From positions 1 to 41,747 of the forward strand of contig CALCCB010000096.1 in assembly GCA_937899625.1 (NCBI GenBank): 41,747 nucleotides of DNA, written 5' to 3'. Position 1 is the first letter of the stretch; each line of letters starts with the position of its first letter. The translations under genes and the position numbers were made by a program. The DNA is from an uncultured Bacteroidota bacterium (GTDB taxonomy: Bacteria > Bacteroidota > Bacteroidia > Flavobacteriales_D > Crocinitomicaceae). The notes beneath the pieces were generated by a model. The model was not told the DNA's origin and did not search any database. It saw nothing but the letters and a program-made list of their open reading frames with translations. Shown here one piece after another: positions 32,639 to 40,667 of the stretch.

Positions 32639-34687
32639 ATGAAATCCCTGCTGTTCTTAGTGCTTATTGTGATGCCAATTTCGGCAAGACTTCAAACGTT
32701 TTCAGGAGGAGGAACATCAATTTTCGATTTTCAGACGACTACAAGTACGATCAATGTTTCGTTGCCACAATCCACGATCGACATGACCAATTTCGGCCTG
32801 GAAACGGTTTGCTTGAATATAAATCACACCTGGCTGGCCGATCTTACCATTGAGCTGGTTGCTCCAGACGCAACGACTTTTCAATTGGCTTCCGGGGTTG
32901 GGGGTTCGGATGATTTTATGACCAACACCTGTTTCAACACAAGTGCTTCTCAAAGTATTCTTGTGGGCACATCTCCATTCACCGGTACTTATAAACCCAC
33001 AGGTTCTATGGGATTGGTTAACAATGGTCAGAATCCGAATGGAAACTGGACGATGAAAATCACAGACAGTTATGGAGCGGATGAAGGCAATCTATTGAAC
33101 TGGTCACTTACTTTTGGCTCATCTCCGGCTACAGTCATGACTGTAACGTCCTCAAATCTTCCAATCGTTGTGATCAATACCAATGGTGTGAATATTCCCG
33201 ATGAACCAAAGATCGACGGGATCATGGGTATTATCAATAACGGACCTGGGAATTTGAACAATATCAATGATCCGTTTAATGAATTCTTTGGGGAGATAGC
33301 CATTGAGCAAAGAGGTTCTTCGTCAGCATCTTTTCCTCAGCGTTCATATGGTCTTGAAACCAGGGGACCAGACCCAACAATCAACTACAATGTTTCCTTG
33401 TTCGATTGGCCTGCGGACAATGACTGGATCCTTTACGCCCCATACACGGATAAATCCATGATCCGAAACATGCTTACATATCATATTGGTAATGCGAGTG
33501 GAAGGTGGGCACCTAGAACTCAATTGTGTGAAGTATTGATCAACGGAGAATACGCAGGAGTTTATGTGCTGATGGAAAGGATCAAGCAAAACCCGGGGCG
33601 TGTCGACATTGATGAGCTACTTCCGGAGGATGTCGCAGACAATGAATTGTCGGGTGGATATATTGTGAAGATCGACAAATTGACGGGTGGCGGAGTGATC
33701 GCGTGGAATTCGCCTTATACCGCTTCAGCGCCAAGTACTGCCACTATTGGCTACCAAATGCACGATCCTGAATTAAGTGAGCTACAGACGGTTCAGTTCA
33801 ATTATATCCGCAATAAGATCACTCAATGGGAAGCTAATCTCAGTGGACCGAATTTTTCCGATCCGGTGACCGGATATGCATCATACATCGATGTACAATC
33901 ATTCATTGATTACATGCTGATCAATGAATTATCCAAGAATGTTGATGGTTATCGACTTTCAGCTTTTCTCTACAAGCAAAGAGTAAGTGAAGGAGGAAAG
34001 ATTGTAGCCGGGCCTTTATGGGACTTCAATCTGACCTATGGAAATGCGGATTATTGTCAGGGCTGGTTAACTACTGGGTGGGAGTTGGATTTTAATAGCT
34101 ATTGCGGAGGAGGTTGGGACAATCCATTCTGGTGGAAACGACTTTTACAGGATCCATGGTATGCCACTCAAGTAAATTGCAGATGGCAGGAATTAAGGAA
34201 CGGCGTATTGAGTAATAGCAGTTTAAATGCATACATCGATAGTTTAGCGAATGTTTTAGCCTCACCTGCAACACGACACTATGAAAAATGGCCGATCCTT
34301 GGAGTGTACGTTTGGCCGAATTCTTTTGTTGGTAATACTTATCAGGAAGAGATCGACTTTTTAAAATCATGGATCAATGACCGACTCATCTGGATGGATG
34401 CGAACATGTTCGGCTCCTGTCAGGGACTATCAATAGAGGAGCAACAAATTGGAATAAATGTATACCCAATACCCACTAAAGAGAAACTTACGATCGAGTG
34501 GTCAGAGGATTCAGAAATCGTTGACGTCAGATTGTTTGACAGCAAAGGAGCATATATCACTGTGCGCGCTGAGATCAACGATCGATCGATGATCCTCGAT
34601 GTTCTGGGACTGGATCCGGGGATCTACATTCTGGATCTCAAATTGGCAAATGGACAAACGTTGAAAAAGAAATTAATAATTGAATAA
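32639..34687 (+). CDS. Secreted CotH kinase-like protein with P domain and T9SS tail
   Basis: A 682-residue exported protein. Signal peptide MKSLLFLVLIVMPISARLQ. Residues about 20-165 form a proprotein convertase P (Homo B) domain (VCLNINHTWLADLTIELVAP; GNWTMKITDSYGADEGNLLNW). About 175-565 form a CotH-type atypical protein-kinase fold: EIAIEQRGSSSASFPQRSYG, DWILYAPYTDKSMIRNML, EVLINGEYAGVYVLMERIK (E313, K316), GGYIVKIDK and GPLWDFNLTYGN (candidate metal-binding D462). About 600-682 is a T9SS sorting domain (INVYPIPTKEKLTIEW...GIYILDLKLANGQTLKKKLII). CotH proteins phosphorylate secreted spore-coat proteins in Bacillus; the target here is unknown. A lipoprotein gene lies 3 bp downstream. The -7-like TACATTTA ends only 6 nt before the ATG, so a leaderless message is conceivable. 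Confidence 0.87.
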   Translation: MKSLLFLVLIVMPISARLQTFSGGGTSIFDFQTTTSTINVSLPQSTIDMTNFGLETVCLNINHTWLADLTIELVAPDATTFQLASGVGGSDDFMTNTCFNTSASQSILVGTSPFTGTYKPTGSMGLVNNGQNPNGNWTMKITDSYGADEGNLLNWSLTFGSSPATVMTVTSSNLPIVVINTNGVNIPDEPKIDGIMGIINNGPGNLNNINDPFNEFFGEIAIEQRGSSSASFPQRSYGLETRGPDPTINYNVSLFDWPADNDWILYAPYTDKSMIRNMLTYHIGNASGRWAPRTQLCEVLINGEYAGVYVLMERIKQNPGRVDIDELLPEDVADNELSGGYIVKIDKLTGGGVIAWNSPYTASAPSTATIGYQMHDPELSELQTVQFNYIRNKITQWEANLSGPNFSDPVTGYASYIDVQSFIDYMLINELSKNVDGYRLSAFLYKQRVSEGGKIVAGPLWDFNLTYGNADYCQGWLTTGWELDFNSYCGGGWDNPFWWKRLLQDPWYATQVNCRWQELRNGVLSNSSLNAYIDSLANVLASPATRHYEKWPILGVYVWPNSFVGNTYQEEIDFLKSWINDRLIWMDANMFGSCQGLSIEEQQIGINVYPIPTKEKLTIEWSEDSEIVDVRLFDSKGAYITVRAEINDRSMILDVLGLDPGIYILDLKLANGQTLKKKLIIE

Positions 34688-34690
34688 CCA

Positions 34691-35443
34691 ATGAATAAAT
34701 TGATCCTTTTGATAGGAGTCGTTCTTATCTCATTCTCATGTAAAAAATCTGCTGGACCGGGAGGTTCTTCGGCCATCATTGGAAAAGTCACAGGGGCCAA
34801 TGTAACATCAGGTAAAAATGAAATCACTGAGATCATAGTTACTTCTGGGGCCGACCTTGAACATGGAGATTATTTCATCATTAATGGATTATCCGGTAAT
34901 GCCAATTATTATTTCTGGTTCAAGAATCCGAATTGGGTAAGTGACGGTGATCCTCATCTGGGAGGAAGAACAGGTGTACAAGTAGACTTTAATTACAGCG
35001 ATAGCAATCTTGAGGTTGCGCAGTCCGTTTTCAATGCCATGAATGGTGCTCTATCCAATGATTTTGATTTATCGGTCTCCAATGATATTATTACCCTGAT
35101 CTCAAAGAATAGTGGAGCTATTTCTGACGCTGATGATATGACCACGTCATTTCTGGTGGATGTAACAGAACAAGGGAAAAATGAGACCATTGGCAATACA
35201 GTTCCACAAATTGATGAAAAGGTCTATCTTATATATGGTGAAGGAGATCACTATCATGAAATGGAGAGAACAGGAGGGGATGGAGACTTTATTTTTCCAT
35301 ATTTAAGAAAAGGAGAATACAAGGTTTATGTCGTTTCCAAAAATCTGAATACGGGAGAAATGACAGAAAAAATTCTGAAGGAAGTTTCGATTACCGGAAA
35401 TAAATCCGTTGTCGATGCGGGTGAGTTCTTTATGTATCACTAA
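34691..35443 (+). CDS. Putative lipoprotein downstream of the CotH-like gene, function unknown
   Basis: A 250-residue lipoprotein. The signal MNKLILLIGVVLISFSC ends in a lipobox with the acylated cysteine at residue 17, followed by KKS. I do not recognise the mature part. It reads as beta-rich: an N-terminal stretch (GKVTGANVTSGKNEITEIIV), a middle part rich in Asn/Asp/Ser, and a C-terminal carboxypeptidase-regulatory-like stretch (EKVYLIYGEGDHYHEMERTGGDGDFIFPYLRKGEYKVYVVSK) of the kind seen in SdrD-B/CarboxypepD_reg beta-sandwiches. It starts 3 bp after the CotH-like stop, so the two are surely one operon. It could be a partner or substrate of that protein, but this is guesswork. A hairpin with a T run lies 28 bp downstream. 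Confidence 0.8.
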   Translation: MNKLILLIGVVLISFSCKKSAGPGGSSAIIGKVTGANVTSGKNEITEIIVTSGADLEHGDYFIINGLSGNANYYFWFKNPNWVSDGDPHLGGRTGVQVDFNYSDSNLEVAQSVFNAMNGALSNDFDLSVSNDIITLISKNSGAISDADDMTTSFLVDVTEQGKNETIGNTVPQIDEKVYLIYGEGDHYHEMERTGGDGDFIFPYLRKGEYKVYVVSKNLNTGEMTEKILKEVSITGNKSVVDAGEFFMYH

Positions 35444-35470
35444 GGAAATAGATTTTGTATTTTTATAGCT

Positions 35471-35490
35471 AACCCGGAAACAGGTTTTTT
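35471..35490 (+). terminator. Short terminator-like hairpin after the lipoprotein gene
   Basis: AACCCG and CAGGTT pair (one C-A mismatch) around a GAAA tetraloop, followed by a run of six T counting the stem. A weak but plausible terminator for the CotH-lipoprotein transcript, 21 bp before the RDD gene. Confidence 0.5.
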
Positions 35491-35510
35491 AAAGGAAAAC
35501 CAATCGAAAA

Positions 35511-36281
35511 ATGAAATACACCGTTGAATTTGAATCGGCACATCATGTAAAAGTGGAGTATGAGTTAGCTTCACCGATGCAGCGTTTGGCCGCTTCCATG
35601 ATCGATACGGTGATGTTTATTATTTACTTCGTGATCGTATCCATGGCGATGGGCTTAGGTGATATTTTTTCAGCCTATGGAACAGAATTGTTCTTCAAAT
35701 TGCTGATCATTAAACTTCCATGGATCTTCTACAACCCGATCATTGAATATGCCACCAGCGGACAAAGCGTCGGCAAAATGTTGTTGGGGATACGAGTGGT
35801 TACCGTAAATGGTGAGCGACCTGGATTACGCGAAGTATTTACCCGTTGGGTGTTCAGGGCAGATTGGGTTTGGATCGCCGCCGATCTGTTCATACTGATC
35901 TGGCTAGGGATCGGGATCATGGGGTTCATTTTTTCTGGAACTTCTGAGTTGAGACAACGAATGGGTGATATTATGGCGGGAACTTTGGTCATTCGAAACA
36001 AATCGTCGTTGGTGTACAATCTGAATGATGTACTTTCCATTAAAAGCCTTGATAATCACCAGCCGACATATCCGCAAGTCACTCGTTTTACAGATGAAGA
36101 TATGCTGTTGATCAAGAACACGATCCAGCGTGTTCAAATGAATCCAAATACTGAAACAAAGAAGTTTGCCATCGAGCTTGCAGATGAATCAGCCCGATTG
36201 ATTGGTTTAGAGGAGACTCCTCCTAAGCGCATGGAATTCCTTCAGACCTTACTCCAGGATTACGTGGTTTTGACCCGTTAA
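35511..36281 (+). CDS. RDD-family integral membrane protein
   Basis: A 256-residue inner-membrane protein. The RDD domain covers about residues 20-160. It starts with SPMQRLAASMIDTVMFIIYF, carrying the Arg-Asp signature (R in QRLAAS, D in MIDT), followed by the GQSVGKMLLGIRVV motif and a last hydrophobic segment (WIAADLFILIWLGIGIMGFIF). Three or four membrane spans are visible. The C-terminal about 100 residues are soluble and helical. The function of most RDD proteins is unknown; some have been linked to ion or osmolyte transport. In Bacteroidota an RDD protein of this form is often found beside a stage II sporulation M-like protein, which is absent here. It stands alone between the lipoprotein terminator and the rsmI promoter. 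Confidence 0.85.
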   Translation: MKYTVEFESAHHVKVEYELASPMQRLAASMIDTVMFIIYFVIVSMAMGLGDIFSAYGTELFFKLLIIKLPWIFYNPIIEYATSGQSVGKMLLGIRVVTVNGERPGLREVFTRWVFRADWVWIAADLFILIWLGIGIMGFIFSGTSELRQRMGDIMAGTLVIRNKSSLVYNLNDVLSIKSLDNHQPTYPQVTRFTDEDMLLIKNTIQRVQMNPNTETKKFAIELADESARLIGLEETPPKRMEFLQTLLQDYVVLTR

Positions 36282-36285
36282 TTTG

Positions 36286-36293
36286 TACTTTTG
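36286..36293 (+). promoter_or_regulatory. -7 promoter element for rsmI
   Basis: TACTTTTG is a perfect TAnnTTTG match and ends 17 nt before the GTG at 36310, supporting GTG as the true start of rsmI. Confidence 0.5.
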
Positions 36294-36309
36294 AGAAAAA
36301 CAAAAGGAA

Positions 36310-36996
36310 GTGGCCAAACTTGTACTCGTTCCAACCCCTATTGGAAATCTGGAAGATATCACCCTTAGATCCATTCGTATCCTGAAAGAATGTGACATGA
36401 TCTATGCGGAAGATACTCGCGTTACCAAAAAGTTACTATCGCACTTAGAGATCTCCAAGCAGGTGGTCCCTTTTCATGCACATAATGAGCATAAAGCACT
36501 GAGGTCGGCTATTGACAGGATCGAATCGAGCCAAATGGTGGTTTTGGTTTCAGACGCAGGTACTCCGGGCATTTCTGATCCTGGATTTTTGTTGGTAAGG
36601 GCATGTATTGAAGAAGGGATCGAGGTAGAATGTTTACCTGGTCCGACAGCATTTGTTCCTGCGTTGGTGGCAAGTGGATTCCCTTGTGATCGTTTTGTAT
36701 TCGAAGGATTCTTACCGCATAAGAAAGGCAGACAAACGAAACTGACGAGATTAGCTGAGGAGGATCGAACGATCGTATTGTATGAATCGCCACATCGTTT
36801 GGTAAAATGCTTGGGTCAGATCCGTGAATTCATGGGTGATGACCGCAAAGTGTGTGTGGTCAGAGAGATCTCCAAAATGTTTGAAGAATACAAACGAGGA
36901 ACAGCGACTGAAGTAGAAGCATATTATACACAGCATCCTCCGAAAGGCGAGATCGTTGTGATCATAGAAGGAAAACATGGAAAAGATAAAGAGTGA
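36310..36996 (+). CDS. rsmI: 16S rRNA (cytidine1402-2'-O)-methyltransferase
   Basis: A 228-residue SAM-dependent tetrapyrrole-methylase-fold enzyme that 2'-O-methylates C1402 in the ribosomal P-site region of 16S rRNA. The family signature is complete: LVLVPTPIGNLEDITLRSIR, AEDTRVTKKLL, FHAHNE, VLVSDAGTPGISDPG, CLPGPTAFVPALVASGFPCDRFVFEGFLP (read as overlapping parts), ESPHRLVKCL, REISKMFEE and KGEIVVIIEG. It starts with GTG, as judged from the first conserved residues and the promoter just upstream. It is slightly shorter than E. coli RsmI because the C-terminal extension is missing, as is common in Bacteroidota. Its end overlaps the next gene by 20 bp. Confidence 0.95.
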   Translation: MAKLVLVPTPIGNLEDITLRSIRILKECDMIYAEDTRVTKKLLSHLEISKQVVPFHAHNEHKALRSAIDRIESSQMVVLVSDAGTPGISDPGFLLVRACIEEGIEVECLPGPTAFVPALVASGFPCDRFVFEGFLPHKKGRQTKLTRLAEEDRTIVLYESPHRLVKCLGQIREFMGDDRKVCVVREISKMFEEYKRGTATEVEAYYTQHPPKGEIVVIIEGKHGKDKE

Positions 36997-38011
36997 AGCA
37001 ATGGTCCTGGTGAAAGCCGGGAATGCGGATAGTGCATTTGAACGCAGATCTGTTGAACTTCCAGCACCTCAAAAAGATGAGGTAGTCGTGGAAAGTGAAG
37101 CATTCGGATTGAACTACGCTGATGTCATGGCGCGTTTGGGATTGTATCGTGAACGACCTCCACTTCCATGTGTGATCGGTTACGAGCTGGTAGGTACCGT
37201 AAGTCATGTTGGTCCTGATGCTGATCAAAATCTACTTGGTAAAAGGGTAGTTGCTTTTTGTCGTTTTGGCGGCTATGGGAAGCATGTTATTACCCATGAT
37301 TATGCGGTAGTACCGATTGATGATATCCCTTCTGAACAAGCGATGGTGCTTTGTACACAGGCTGTAACAGCTTACTATATGGCTTCTTATCTCACTCCGG
37401 TACAAAAAGGAGAGAAGGTTTTGATCCATGCTGCAGCAGGCGGTGTAGGAACAGTTTTGATCCAGTTAGCCAAAATGCAGGGAGGGATCGTTTTTGCAAA
37501 AGTCGGACATGAATCTAAGGAAGAACTTGTGCGCTCTTTGGGAGCGGATCATGTGATCAACTATCGGAAAGGAGAATACGACGACCAGATCAAAAAGATC
37601 CTGAAGGGAGATCGTATGGATGTCAGCTTCAATCCGGTAGCAGGAGCTTCTTATCGCAAGGATATGAAATTGATCGGTTCTGGAGGAAGAGTGGTTCTGT
37701 TCGGTGCTTCTGAGCTGGGCAGGGCGAAATGGGGAATCTTTTCTTCGTTGAATTTCGTTCGAAAAATGGGATTGATCCTTCCGATCGGTTTAATGATGCG
37801 TTCTAAAAACGTTTTGGGAGTAAATATGCTCAAGATCGCAGATAACCGACCGGATACAATGCGTATTTGTCTAAGAGCAGTCGTAGACCTCTATCAACAG
37901 GGAAAACTTGATCCTCAAGTTGGAGGAGTCTATGCCATTGAGAACCTAGAAGAGGCCCATGCTGCATTGGAAGGTGGAAAAACCACTGGAAAATTAACCG
38001 TTAAATGGTAG
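36977..38011 (+). CDS. VAT-1-like MDR oxidoreductase (zeta-crystallin/quinone oxidoreductase type)
   Basis: A 344-residue medium-chain dehydrogenase/reductase without the structural-zinc cysteine cluster. The N-terminal GroES-like domain carries GLNYADVMARLGLY and PCVIGYELVGTVSHVG, and the NADPH-binding loop is AAAGGVGTVLIQLAK. The C-terminus shows YAIENLEEAHAALEGGKTTGKLTVKW. The VAT-1 subgroup is recognised from FGLNYADVMARLGLY and the insertion LGRAKWGIFSSLNFVRKMGLILPIGLMMRSKNV (given in parts: LGRAKWG, MMRSKNV). It probably reduces a quinone or enone with NADPH; the substrate is unknown. It begins 20 bp inside rsmI and is followed 6 bp later by a Rieske protein, forming a three-gene run. 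Confidence 0.88.
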   Translation: MEKIKSEAMVLVKAGNADSAFERRSVELPAPQKDEVVVESEAFGLNYADVMARLGLYRERPPLPCVIGYELVGTVSHVGPDADQNLLGKRVVAFCRFGGYGKHVITHDYAVVPIDDIPSEQAMVLCTQAVTAYYMASYLTPVQKGEKVLIHAAAGGVGTVLIQLAKMQGGIVFAKVGHESKEELVRSLGADHVINYRKGEYDDQIKKILKGDRMDVSFNPVAGASYRKDMKLIGSGGRVVLFGASELGRAKWGIFSSLNFVRKMGLILPIGLMMRSKNVLGVNMLKIADNRPDTMRICLRAVVDLYQQGKLDPQVGGVYAIENLEEAHAALEGGKTTGKLTVKW

Positions 38012-38017
38012 GCTGAT

Positions 38018-38356
38018 ATGCCCATGAAATGGAGGTGGACCTTGCTCTTTGATTCCGAAAAGGAATTAAAAGAGCTTATGCAGGGAAAAATCTCACATGT
38101 GCACCGAACCATGTTTGGGGAAGTACTTCTTGTTAGAAATAACGATGAGATCCTGGCATTTGAAAACAAATGTCCGCATCAAAATAAATCGTTAGAAGGT
38201 TGTTGGTTAGAAGATGAGCAGATCGTATGTCCTTATCACCAATATCATTTTAACCTATCTGACGGTCGTGGTCAGGGCATGTATGTCGATAAATACCAGC
38301 TGAAATTCGAAGACGGTAAAGTCTTTCTGGGGAAAGAAAAGTGGAGTTTGTTTTAA
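38018..38356 (+). CDS. Small Rieske [2Fe-2S] protein
   Basis: A 112-residue protein made of little more than one Rieske domain. The cluster ligands are C52 and H54 (CPH) and C71 and H74 (CPYH), separated by 16 residues, the classical C-x-H-16-C-x-x-H pattern. There is no membrane segment or signal peptide, so it is a soluble ferredoxin like those serving dioxygenases or nitrite reductases. No oxygenase gene is in the window. The tight junction with the VAT-1-like NADPH oxidoreductase suggests a possible electron-transfer pair, but this is inference. Its stop lies 4 bp from the stop of the convergent lipoprotein gene. Confidence 0.9.
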   Translation: MPMKWRWTLLFDSEKELKELMQGKISHVHRTMFGEVLLVRNNDEILAFENKCPHQNKSLEGCWLEDEQIVCPYHQYHFNLSDGRGQGMYVDKYQLKFEDGKVFLGKEKWSLF

Positions 38357-38360
38357 TCCA

Positions 38361-38888
38361 TCAAGGAGGATAAGGTCCAGTGTATTGAATACAAGGATTT
38401 GTTCCCGTAAAACAACGTGCTTGTTTACGCATTTCAATAATGGTGTCACCAACCACAGTGAAATTCAGATCGATGGTTTGTTGCCATTTTTCAAAACATG
38501 CTCTTTCCTTGATCTCATAATGCTGTTCAACAACCGGTCCATTCAATTTCATGAATTCATCGGTAGATAAAAGCTTGTCAGACTGGATTAACAGATAATT
38601 TCCCGGTTCTAGCTGTAAGGTCACATTCCCAGCTACATCCAATTCTACATCTTGCACTTCTTTTGCCGACGATAATTCCGTTCCGCTCATCAACTTGAAC
38701 CTCTCGTGCTTCATGGATTCATAGTATCCTGCGGCAACATCCGGAGAAGGTTTAGCACCACCGCAATAGGGCTTATGTACTGTTCCACGGATTTGTACTG
38801 ATCGGGTGTTCGGGTCGGTGTTCTCCGTTTTCTGGATCGCACAACCTCCAATTAAAAGTGCAGCAAAAAGAATATTCATTGATCTCAT
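38361..38888 (-). CDS. Small lipoprotein of unknown function
   Basis: A 175-residue protein with a lipoprotein signal (MRSMNILFAALLIGGC, acylated cysteine at residue 16). The mature part is beta-rich, like a carboxypeptidase-regulatory-type fold (VQIRGTVHKPYCGGAKPSPDVAAG; VELDVAGNVTLQLEPGNYLLI). It contains several cysteines (KPYCGG, ERACFEKWQQ, ARCFTGTNPCIQY) that could form disulfides in the periplasm. The last part (DTIIEMRKQARCFTGTNPCIQYTGPYPP) recalls small periplasmic proteins of Bacteroidota, but I know no function. The ATG at 38888 is chosen over an upstream TTG because it starts the signal and lies 19 nt after a perfect -7 element. It is transcribed alone, convergent with the Rieske gene. 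Confidence 0.8.
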   Translation of the reverse strand: MRSMNILFAALLIGGCAIQKTENTDPNTRSVQIRGTVHKPYCGGAKPSPDVAAGYYESMKHERFKLMSGTELSSAKEVQDVELDVAGNVTLQLEPGNYLLIQSDKLLSTDEFMKLNGPVVEQHYEIKERACFEKWQQTIDLNFTVVGDTIIEMRKQARCFTGTNPCIQYTGPYPP

Positions 38889-38906
38889 AGTCAATTTGTA
38901 GAGAAC

Positions 38907-38914
38907 CAAAGATA
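38907..38914 (-). promoter_or_regulatory. -7 promoter element for the small lipoprotein gene
   Basis: On the minus strand, TATCTTTG (perfect TAnnTTTG) ends 19 nt before the ATG. A TTTG lies 23 nt upstream as a possible -33 box. Confidence 0.55.
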
Positions 38915-38974
38915 CAAAATACGGACATCGGTCTCATCAAATGGTTTGAATTCAAAGGATAAATGAAACTTTGG

Positions 38975-39007
38975 TTGCAGGAAACCTGATTTTTTGCTGT
39001 AAATTTG
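38975..39007 (+). promoter_or_regulatory. Promoter of the aldehyde dehydrogenase gene
   Basis: TTG (38975-38977) and TAAATTTG (39000-39007) are 22 nt apart. The -7 box ends 21 nt before the ATG at 39028. Confidence 0.55.
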
Positions 39008-39027
39008 CAGCACTAAATCGAACACAT

Positions 39028-40587
39028 ATGATGGCTGAAGTAATGAATGACACAAAAATCAGAGAGATCCTGGACAAATTGGGAATCGAGGACATGAACA
39101 ATGGTGCCTCGACAGGAGGAAAATGGTTTAAAACAAGAGGAGAGCGTATCGATTCAATTTCTCCGGTGGATGGTCGTTTGATCGCATCTGTAAATTCAGC
39201 TACAGAGGCAGATTATGAAGCGGTAATTCTTAAGGCACAAGAGGCGTTCAAAACATGGAGAACATGGCCTGCACCAAAGCGTGGTGAGGTGGTACGTCAA
39301 TTGGCAGAGAAATTACGTGAATACAAAGAGCCTCTGGGTAAACTGGTTTCTTATGAAATGGGGAAATCTCTTCAGGAAGGTTTAGGAGAAGTTCAGGAAA
39401 TGATCGATATCTGCGATTTTGCAGTAGGACTTTCTAGACAATTGTACGGTTTAACAATGCATTCTGAGCGTCCAGGACACAGAATGTATGAACAATATCA
39501 CCCACTTGGGATTGTAGGGATCATCTCTGCATTCAACTTCCCAGTTGCGGTTTGGAACTGGAATACAGCTCTTGCATGGGTTTGTGGTGACGTTTGTGTA
39601 TGGAAACCATCAGAAAAAGTTCCGATCACGGCGATCGCTTGTCAGCAGATCACGAAAGAAGTATTTGATGCCAATGGAGTTCCGGAAGGAGTTTCAGGAT
39701 TGATCATCGGCGGAGCTGAGATCGGTAAATTGATGGCTGAAGATCAGCGCGTGCCTTTGGTTTCAGCAACAGGATCTACACGCATGGGTAAATCTGTGGG
39801 TGCTGCAGTAGGAGCTAGATTAGGAAGATCTCTTTTGGAATTGGGTGGAAACAATGCGATCATCATTACACCAACTGCGGATCTTAAAATGGTTGTTCCC
39901 GGAGCGGTATTCGGTGCAGTAGGTACAGCAGGACAGCGTTGTACTTCTACACGTCGTCTGATCATCCATGAGGATGTTTACGATACAGTAAGAGATGCAT
40001 TGGTTAGCGCATACAAGCAAGTGAAGATCGGTAATCCACTGGATCAGAACAATCATGTTGGACCGCTGATCGACAAGGATGCTGTTGCGATGTATACAAA
40101 GGCAGTGGAGGCTGCAGTTGCAGAAGGTGGAAAGATCATCGTTGAAGGGGGTGTGTTAGAAGGTCCTGGTTACGAATCAGGATGCTACGTAAAGCCTGCA
40201 ATTGTAGAGGCACAAAATCATTTCGCGATTGTTCAACACGAAACTTTCGCTCCGATCCTTTATATCATGAAGTATTCAGGAGGTATTGAAAACGCGATCA
40301 AATTACAGAATGGTGTTCCTCAGGGATTATCATCAGCGATCATGACCAACAACTTGAAGGAATCTGAAGCATTCCTTTCACATGCAGGTTCTGATTGTGG
40401 TATTGCGAATGTAAACATCGGTACTTCAGGTGCTGAGATCGGTGGTGCTTTCGGTGGTGAAAAAGAAACCGGAGGTGGACGTGAATCAGGTTCTGATTCT
40501 TGGAAGATCTACATGAGAAGACAAACGAACACGATCAATTACTCTGATAGCCTTCCATTGGCTCAGGGGATCAAGTTTGATCTGTAA
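39028..40587 (+). CDS. Aldehyde dehydrogenase, antiquitin (ALDH7) type; probable L-aminoadipate-semialdehyde dehydrogenase
   Basis: A 519-residue NAD(P)+-dependent aldehyde dehydrogenase. The catalytic cysteine is C305 (GQRCTSTRR) and the general base E271 (LLELGGNNA). ALDH7 marks are SPVDGRLIASVNSAT, YEQYHPLGIVGIISAFNFPVAVWNWN, WKPSEKVPITAIA, VSATGSTRMGK, NVNIGTSGAEIGGAFGGEKETGGGRESGSDSWK (in parts: NIGTSGAEIGGAFGG, GGGRESGSD) and the end RRQTNTINYS. The last motif, with GAEIGGAFGGEK, is characteristic of antiquitin, which oxidises alpha-aminoadipate semialdehyde in lysine breakdown. The frame extends upstream to 38971, but the ATG at 39028 is chosen because the -7 box lies inside that extension; ATG 39031 is equivalent. 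No other lysine-degradation gene is adjacent. A strong terminator follows. Confidence 0.92.
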   Translation: MMAEVMNDTKIREILDKLGIEDMNNGASTGGKWFKTRGERIDSISPVDGRLIASVNSATEADYEAVILKAQEAFKTWRTWPAPKRGEVVRQLAEKLREYKEPLGKLVSYEMGKSLQEGLGEVQEMIDICDFAVGLSRQLYGLTMHSERPGHRMYEQYHPLGIVGIISAFNFPVAVWNWNTALAWVCGDVCVWKPSEKVPITAIACQQITKEVFDANGVPEGVSGLIIGGAEIGKLMAEDQRVPLVSATGSTRMGKSVGAAVGARLGRSLLELGGNNAIIITPTADLKMVVPGAVFGAVGTAGQRCTSTRRLIIHEDVYDTVRDALVSAYKQVKIGNPLDQNNHVGPLIDKDAVAMYTKAVEAAVAEGGKIIVEGGVLEGPGYESGCYVKPAIVEAQNHFAIVQHETFAPILYIMKYSGGIENAIKLQNGVPQGLSSAIMTNNLKESEAFLSHAGSDCGIANVNIGTSGAEIGGAFGGEKETGGGRESGSDSWKIYMRRQTNTINYSDSLPLAQGIKFDL

Positions 40588-40606
40588 GATTTATATTTTT
40601 TTAATG

Positions 40607-40636
40607 AAAAGGGTGGACGATCGTTCCACCCTTTTT
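40607..40636 (+). terminator. Intrinsic terminator after the aldehyde dehydrogenase gene
   Basis: An 11-bp stem (40607-40617 with 40625-40635) over a 7-nt loop that itself contains the palindrome ACGATCGT, ending in five T. The stop codon lies 20 bp upstream. Confidence 0.85.
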
Positions 40637-40638
40637 AG

Positions 40639-40646
40639 TTTATTTG
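40639..40646 (+). promoter_or_regulatory. Candidate -7 element for the AIM24-family gene
   Basis: TTTATTTG differs from TAnnTTTG only at the second base and ends 22 nt before the ATG at 40668. It also covers the TTG at 40644, making that an unlikely start codon. Confidence 0.35.
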
Positions 40647-40667
40647 AGTCTGAAAAAAGAAATAAGA

